From: Megachile rotundata
Lineage: Eukaryota; Arthropoda; Insecta; Hymenoptera; Megachilidae
Assembly: GCF_050947335.1 (NCBI RefSeq)
Contig: NC_134988.1
Location: 4,092,001-4,156,000 of the forward strand
DNA: 64,000 bases
Direction of reading: 5' to 3'
This document shows positions 58,620-64,000 of this stretch, piece after piece. A program made the translations under genes and the position numbers. Every line of letters starts with the position of its first letter. The first letter of the stretch is position 1. The notes below the pieces were generated by a model. The model searched no databases and was not told the origin of the DNA. It saw only the letters and a list, made by a program, of their open reading frames with translations.

Positions 58620-58965
58620 TTAGAAATTTGCAAATTTTTTGATTTTTAAAGGTTCAGGTTCGCAATATTCTAAATTTTCTGAAGTTCCTAGTTTCATAAG
58701 ATTCGAAATTCTAGTTGTTTAGAATAATTTCTAGATTAATGGAATTCTGTATTTTCGAATTTTTAATTTCCTTTTTTCAAATTCATAAATTTCTAAATTT
58801 GCCAAATTTTTCAAATTTCCAAACTTCTAAATTTCCCAAATCCCCGAATTTCTCAAATTTTTCAAGTTCTAAAATTTTCCAAATCCCCAAATTTCACAAA
58901 TTTCGCAAATTTCTCAAATCTTCCAATTTTCCAAATTACTATGTCTAAGTTACTAAATCGCCAAC
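58620..58965. repeat. AT-rich minisatellite-like array
   Basis: aatttcccaaatttctcaa-like units; the plus-strand 77-codon frame 58715-58948 is a product of it. Confidence 0.8.
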
Positions 58966-59894
58966 TTACTACTTTTCAGATCCTTAAATCGTTAGAAACC
59001 TGAATTGTAAAAGAAACCTTTAAATCTCAAAATCTCCAATTTCCTATGCAACTTCAAATTTTCAAATTTGCAAAAATCCTAAAAAATCGTAAAAAAAGTA
59101 AAACGCTCCTCCTCCTTGATTAGTATGTTTTCCCTAGGGGAACCAGATTTACTGTTGACTGTACATGTACTTTCTTGCTACCTATCACTATTATAGTATT
59201 TCAAATGTACCGTCCGTATGTTATGAAAGTATCTGCAATTTTCGGTACATAAGCATCTACATATTTACCCCATATCTGTATTTTCTAGTGTTTTTCTGCA
59301 AGTATAATCCAGGCTATAAGAAATTAGGACAACGCGTGGTCTAAGTGCTACTCCATGTTTCCACAGGTGTAAATTTACCTCGAATTCTTAGTATCCTTTT
59401 ACCGAGATTAATCTTGAAGCTAACACATGAAATGCTTTTTAGTGGTACCGTGTGAAGATTATAAGGTGATAATATCATTACGTGTACGGAAAAGGAGTCT
59501 AAATATTTAAAATATAAATGGTAATTGTACTTTCAACCATTGCATTTGCATAACACGAATTTTTGCGTGGAATTAGTTATATTTATAACTAGTTATGTTA
59601 ATTATGTTTATAACTAATTAGTAGTATTTCACCTAACATTTTGACATAATATACGAATAACATTTTCATTCTGACATAACCTCAAGTCTTAAATTTACAT
59701 GATTTCGCATTGACAACATAGTATTATATTAACTGTAAGAATATCATGTGAAAGCGAATATCAGGTTACTCTTTGTGGGAAAATCAGAAAAATGTATATA
59801 AGAGAATTTTTTTATTTTCAATTTATTTTTCAAGTTGAAAATTTCGATGTTTCTATGCTGTCATGATATGATTCGATGATGTCGCATTAAATGA
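58966..59894. other. Unassigned AT-rich sequence
   Basis: No feature found; scattered taactagttatgttaat-like palindromic tracts near 59580-59620. Confidence 0.45.
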
Positions 59895-60105
59895 AGTAGT
59901 TTGGGTAATTTAGGATGTAGGGAAATTAAGAATTTTGAGAAATTTAGGAACTTGGAAAATTTGGGAAATTTAGGAATTTGGGAAATCTGGGAAATTTATG
60001 AATTTGGGAAATCTGGGAAATTTAGGAACTTGGGAAATTGGGGAGATTTGGGAAATTTAAGAGTTTTAGAAATTTGGGAAATTGAGGAATTTGTGAAGTT
60101 TTGAA
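59895..60105. repeat. Array of aaatttgggaaat-type units
   Basis: Units of 12-15 bases (aatttgggaaatctggg) run in the purine sense; the plus-strand GNLGNLGIWEIWEI-type frame is a product of this repeat. Confidence 0.85.
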
Positions 60106-60119
60106 GTCGTTGAGGACCT

Positions 60120-61130
60120 AGCCGCGTTCGAACGTTTTGCGCGAACACTCTTGCTTTATATTTCACGGTCACGTTCTATGTCACGTGTGTGTTTTTCAAA
60201 CAGGCAGAGAGAATTGTGGAAAATCCGGCAGAAAGCAACTTGTTGAATACAGGAACGCTCGAATATTTCGTTTAGTTTATTAATTACCGATGTTTATTAA
60301 TTTGTCGCGATTTGGTATTATATATATATTAATTTGAGTTATGAGGACGCTTGTGAAGGATGCGTAGGAATAACGAATCGAAGCGTGAGGCATCAAAATT
60401 GTTAATTGTTAATTGTTTATAATTTATTGTTAATTTATGGACTGGTAGGCGATCTCTTTGCGAGCACGGGGGCGCTTTATGCGACCCTGGGGCCGTCAAG
60501 CCGCGGCTAGGGGGGGCGTTTATAACGTCCCTCTGAGGCCTCCATGAAGCCCCGTGAGAGAGATGCCTTGCATCTCTTGTTGTGGGGGCCAACGGACGAA
60601 AATTACTTCGGCAATTTTCCGAGACGTACCAGCTAACTCAAGAGCAAAGCCACCAGGTTTTCGAATTGGTCTCGGATCGATATTTTCCATAGTGGGGGAA
60701 GGTCCACGTGACTCGGCGGGGTCCGAGCCGCGACGGATTAAGACCCCTTATCATTCGCTCGATAGCCGCCGCTCGATTCGGTCGTTCCGTACTCACGCGT
60801 CTCGAACTCGATACAAGCGATAGAAATTGAATTTTCTCTTTCCAATTTTCACTATTATTATTGACGAAGTATTGCGTTCCTTATTTCACGAATTACTGAT
60901 TATTTCATAGTTATTCGGATTATTTAATACTGAGTCCTTATTTAATCGTTATATTATTGCAAACACGTGTTGTAATTGTTTATTATATATTGTATATTTA
61001 TTATATTATTGTATATATTGTATATCATCGATTATTCTCGTTAATTATCGTCACCGTTACTGTATTACGAATTGTATACCTTTGTTTTCGTGAATAAATA
61101 ATTTAATTAATCCCAATTCTATTTGTTATC
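60120..61130 (+). repeat. GC-rich LTR-like block related to family E
   Basis: 60440-60830 is far richer in G, C and CpG than its surroundings. The stretch ggcgatctctttgcgagcacggggg...tcaagccgcggctaggg parallels 8250-8330 of family E in order and spacing. The 3' side is AT-rich with gaataaataa (about 61090), a poly(A)-signal-like sequence. Terminal TG...CA and a target duplication were not found, so LTR status is inference. The 89-codon frame 60554-60823 is not credible as a gene. Confidence 0.45.
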
Positions 61131-61243
61131 TTCTGTTATTTCCTTACGTTTTCAACACAACTGCTTCTGATAGAAAACACGTCACACTTATATAATAATC
61201 ATAGTTTCTGTTCGCGTTATGGTTCAAACTCCAAATTGTTATA

Positions 61244-62139
61244 CGAGGTGTGACCCAAAAGAAATGAGACTCGGTGTGTATCTTGAAAAAACAATGGAAT
61301 TGGCAGCAATTGCTTTTGTGGCATCATCCCACATACCTCCTCTATCCATTTTGCAAATTTCGATTGAATCGGTCATACCATTTGGAAGTATTGCGTTATT
61401 TAGTGAACACGTGCAACTGCATTCTGCCGGAAAAATGTCTAACGTAAAAACCGAACAGCGAATAAACATCAAGTTTCTTGTAAAATTTGTTGAAATCTGT
61501 TGTAACATGTGATGAGACATGGATTTTTACCAATGACACACAAAGTGAGCGCCAGTCGATGCAGTGGAAATCTTCAGGATCCCCAAAACCCAAAAAAGCA
61601 TGCATGTCAAAATCAAAATTCGACATTAATGGAATTGTAATGATTAAGTGGTTTCCCAGTGATCAGACTGTTAACCAACACTATTACATTGAAGTACTAA
61701 CAAGATTTAGTGAAAAAATTAGGAAAAAAAGGCCACAGTTGTAGAGCGATGGATGGCTGTTACACCAGGACGATGCACCCGCTCACACGGCACTGTCTGT
61801 CAAGCAGTTTTTGACCAGCAAAAATATTACTGTGATGGGGCATCCTCCTTATTCACCTGATTTGGATCCATGCGACTTTTTTTTATTTCCTAAAGTTAAA
61901 TTTTGCTTAATGGGAACCCATTTCAGCTCAGTTAAAGAGGTTCAGGCAGAAACGGAGAATCTCCTGAAAGGACTTCCAAAAACCTGGTTCCAGAATTGTT
62001 ACCAGCAATGGCAGCGCCGAATGCATAAGTGTGTGAATGCTGAAGGGGACTACTTTGAAGGTGATAATGTCACGGAGAACTGATTCTACAGGTACAATGA
62101 TTTATTGGACCAGTCTCGTTACTTTTGGGTCACACCACG
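61244..62139 (+). mobile_element. Mariner element with internal deletion (896 bp)
   Basis: Terminal inverted repeats of 28 bp, start cgaggtgtgacccaaaag, end cttttgggtcacaccacg (three mismatches), flanked by TA (61242-61243, 62140-62141). The length is about 400 bp short of a complete mariner, matching the missing N-terminal half of the transposase. Confidence 0.95.
61437..62083 (+). pseudogene. Mariner transposase, internally deleted
   Basis: Starts MSNVKTEQRINIKFLVKF at 61437, then jumps to the catalytic half: VVTCDETWIF (first Asp, about 61500-61530), LHQDDAPAHTA (second Asp, about 61757-61790), HPPYSPDLDPCDFFLFP (third Asp). The spacing between second and third Asp is 34 residues, the mariner D34D signature. 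About 130 residues covering the HTH domains and linker are gone. One in-frame TAG at 61742-61744 replaces the Trp usual there, and the frame shifts between the short start and the catalytic half. It ends YFEGDNVTEN. It cannot make an active enzyme. Confidence 0.92.
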
Positions 62140-62141
62140 TA

Positions 62142-62469
62142 TGCCATCGTTTTTGTTATTGTATTATTAAAATATGTGTTGTTGTTGTCTATTAACCTAT
62201 GTCAAATTTACGTACGTCACCTCACGTTATCCTAAAAAGAAATTTACAAAATTTGTGAAAATTAAGAAATTTATGAAATTTTAAGAATTGGGGAAATTTA
62301 AAAATTAGTGGAACAAAAATTTTTAAAACAAAAGTTGCATGGTTTCTAGGGATACTTACAATGCTGCAATTATGCTGTTGAGATATAAACATTGACTTTC
62401 TCTATGAAAATGTATAGTCCCAAATCATGAAACTTTACAAAAGAAGAATTAGGAAAGATAGTTTCTAAA
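62142..62469. other. Unassigned sequence
   Basis: Short aatttatgaaatttt-like AT tract at 62245-62310; otherwise none. Confidence 0.45.
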
Positions 62470-62549
62470 ATTGACATTTACCGACGTTAACGACATTGAT
62501 ATGCTCGTATAATTGACAAGAAAAACTGAAGTATTACATTATAGGTACT
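62470..62549 (-). repeat. Family D, copy 2, first part
   Basis: gaaaaactgaagtattacat and taggtac correspond to the reverse complement of about 17750-17810. Interrupted after gtact by the solo LTR. Confidence 0.75.
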
Positions 62550-62947
62550 TGTTCGGTCGCGAACCGAAACCTATGCCGCGGCGAAGCAATTTATTGCAGG
62601 GTCCAAGCGGTCGGCGCGTAGGCCACCGTCAATAGTTTTTACTTCGGAGTACAGGTCACCGAGTACCCTATTGTCTATCAGATCCGGTCCGAACGAATCT
62701 TACCGTGGACATGTACATACCATAAATCAGCTAACAGCTGAGTTTTTCGTTTTAAAAACAGTTTTGGGCAAACAAAAGCATAGAGTTCTTCCTAACCGTT
62801 ACCTTCGGAAACGCGAGGGTATTTAGGCGATCTTTCGTACAACGAAAAACACAGTCGAACGTTGAAGCTTGCACGGTTCGGATCGAGAGTCGAAGAAGTC
62901 AATCGTGACTTAGAAGTTTCCGCGTAACACGACGTAGCATAGCCAAT

Positions 62948-63213
62948 GCAGGGTGGTTCGGAAATCATACACGACGCCATTCGAGTGAGACCCTGCACTC
63001 CTCGAATGGGCCACGGTAGGGTGGTTAAGTCACACACTGTATACTGTTCGTGCGAGTCCTACACCCTCGAACGGGCCACGGTAGGGTGGTTAAACGTACA
63101 TACACTGTACACTGTTCGGGCGAGCCCTACACCCCCGAACAGGCCACGGTAGGGTGGTTAAACGTACACATCAACATTATTCGAGTGAGTCCTACACCCT
63201 CGAATCGATCACG
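62948..63213 (+). repeat. Four tandem 65-68 bp units with covarying stems
   Basis: Units start at 62948, 63016, 63081 and 63149 with g[c/t]agggtggtt. Each contains a potential stem of 5-9 bp (unit 1 ccattcgag/ctcgaatgg, unit 3 ctgttcggg/cccgaacag). Each also has a second potential pairing between the unit start (gcaggg or gtaggg) and the loop of that stem (ccctgc or cctac). Arm changes are matched by compensatory changes. Confidence 0.85.
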
Positions 63214-63285
63214 CAAATCGAACAACGCTGAGCGAGACTCTGTTCTCCTCAAATCGAACGACATTGAGCGAGACCTTGTTCTCCT
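63214..63285 (+). repeat. Two 36-bp tandem units
   Basis: caaatcgaacracrytgagcg-type units at 63214 and 63250, sharing gcgagac and gttctcct; apparently derived from the right half of the preceding 67-bp unit. Confidence 0.85.
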
Positions 63286-63559
63286 CAAAACGATTCACAT
63301 TCAATACGCCATCAACACAACGTACACATACTCGTACACATTTTCACCGTAGAATCGTTAACGAATACATAATTTTGTAAGGGGTTTTTTATGCCGCAAG
63401 GCTTTTTCCCCTAATTCGAATCACTAGAGCCAATAAACGACCATGATTTTTAAGGCTCAATTACGACTAAACAATTTTTATTTACCCTCTTCCTCAATCG
63501 AATTCATCTATTCCTTGAAACACGAAATTTCTCCATGTTGGACAGATTTCGACGATACA

Positions 63560-63770
63560 GTATTAATGAAACTTTACAAAGTTCTTTCTGTTAAATACAT
63601 TTATACCACATTTTGAAGACAGATGATTTATATTGATATAAATGTTTAATTTCGGGGTTAAATACTTTACTGCAAACTGAAAGATCCTCGTCTACAGATT
63701 GTGAAAAAACAGTTAAAAATGATTTTTCATCAAGTTATCGGATTTCTTATGAAACACATGATATAAACTG
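63560..63770 (-). repeat. Family D, copy 2, second part
   Basis: tattaatgaaactttaca, cctcgtctacagattg-like and aaacagttaaaaatga match the reverse complement of 17520-17745. Confidence 0.75.
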
Positions 63771-63850
63771 CGATGCACCCTATCTTGCGTTTTTCCTCGT
63801 GACGCACCCTTCATATCTTACGTTTTCCTCTTGATGTACCCTGATGCATC
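63765..63850 (+). repeat. Short tandem array of about 30 bp units
   Basis: gatgcaccctatcttgcg, gacgcacccttcatatcttac and gatgtaccctgatgcatctt follow one another, each with tttcctc near the end. Confidence 0.6.
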
Positions 63851-64000
63851 TTGTATGTGCTTTCTAACGTCACAACTTGATCCAGTCGTAAATTTCTTGA
63901 CAAATTAATAAAAGAAGAAAACTACATTTGCACTCTGCAGCAAACTGTGTGTAAATTGTTATAAACGATTGGTACAATGTAATATAAATATTATGTTATG
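63851..64000. other. Unassigned AT-rich end of window
   Basis: No feature visible. Confidence 0.4.

Larger units (their letters stand above)
62550..63559. mobile_element. Solo LTR, about 1.0 kb
   Basis: Starts tgttcggtcgcgaacc and ends cgacgataca (TG...CA). Flanked by gtact (62545-62549) and gtatt (63560-63564), a 5-bp duplication with one mismatch. Outside it, family D resumes exactly where it stopped, as shown by the uninterrupted copy at 17.5-17.8 kb. GC- and CpG-rich relative to its surroundings. Contains tandem repeats 62948-63285 and aataaa at about 63432. A 5-bp duplication fits BEL/Pao or some gypsy elements. Orientation is uncertain; plus is suggested by aataaa near the end. Confidence 0.8.

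Noticed and set aside
58715..58948. Phe/Lys/Ser-repeat protein frames (also 11888-12445, 20761-20964, 35691-35879, 59901-60104)
   Set aside because: All are translations of AT-rich minisatellite arrays and have no independent coding signal.
60554..60823. Arg/Ser-rich 89-codon frame as a gene
   Set aside because: It sits in a GC-rich LTR-like block whose core also occurs at 8.3 kb in non-coding context.
62946..63352. Repeated peptide frames over the 67-bp tandem units
   Set aside because: Unit lengths of 68, 65, 68 and 65 bases break the frame, and the compensatory changes follow stems rather than codons.

Overview
This is AT-rich eukaryotic nuclear DNA, most likely from an insect and plausibly a hymenopteran. 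The signs are dense interspersed mobile-element relics (mariner, Tc1, pogo, hAT, piggyBac-like, Ty3/gypsy, an RNase H-bearing LINE), many long AT-rich minisatellite-like arrays, and no operon-like gene layout. The order assignment is an inference from repeat style only. I found no host gene that I can name, no tRNA or rRNA gene and no CRISPR array. Nearly everything that can be explained is mobile DNA or its decay products, often nested.

Layout. 1-2.3 kb: copy 1 of a composite repeat (family A) with large inverted arms; its core is flipped relative to copies at 32.8-34.9 and 52.3-53.8 kb and carries an inserted 377-bp MITE with a CTAG target duplication. 2.4-2.8 kb: an unrecognised, frameshifted coding-like stretch. 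3.3-4.6 and 19.2-20.5 kb: an inverted segmental duplication of a dead transposase. 5.95-6.45, 22.07-22.76 and 57.37-57.87 kb: three copies of a TA-flanked MITE (family Y), the middle one split by a hAT MITE. 7.7-8.7 and 49.7-51.1 kb: an LTR-like GC-richer repeat (family E). 8.9-10.7 kb: a foldback element. 11.6-14.8 kb: simple arrays and local duplications. 14.8-23.9 kb: mostly unassigned sequence with minisatellites.

23.9-30.0 and 38.9-41.2 kb: two copies of a repeat (family C), each interrupted at essentially the same point by a different transposon. One insert is a 5-kb Ty3/gypsy element (24764-29772, minus strand, LTRs and tRNA-Pro type primer site intact, coding frames broken); the other is a mariner-type fossil. 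31.2-32.3 kb: a pogo-like remnant. 32.7-35.0 kb: a piggyBac-like MITE hosting family A copy 2. 42.2-43.8 kb: Tc1 and mariner-like transposase fossils. 45.4-49.7 kb: a decayed LINE with endonuclease, reverse transcriptase, RNase H and a C-terminal zinc finger. 60.1-61.1 kb: a GC-rich LTR-like block related to family E. 61.2-62.1 kb: a mariner with an internal deletion. 62.5-63.6 kb: a solo LTR, defined by its empty site, holding four tandem repeats whose two potential stems covary.

The loci do not form a pathway. The coherent story is layered insertion history, which can be read because several repeats occur both with and without a later insertion.
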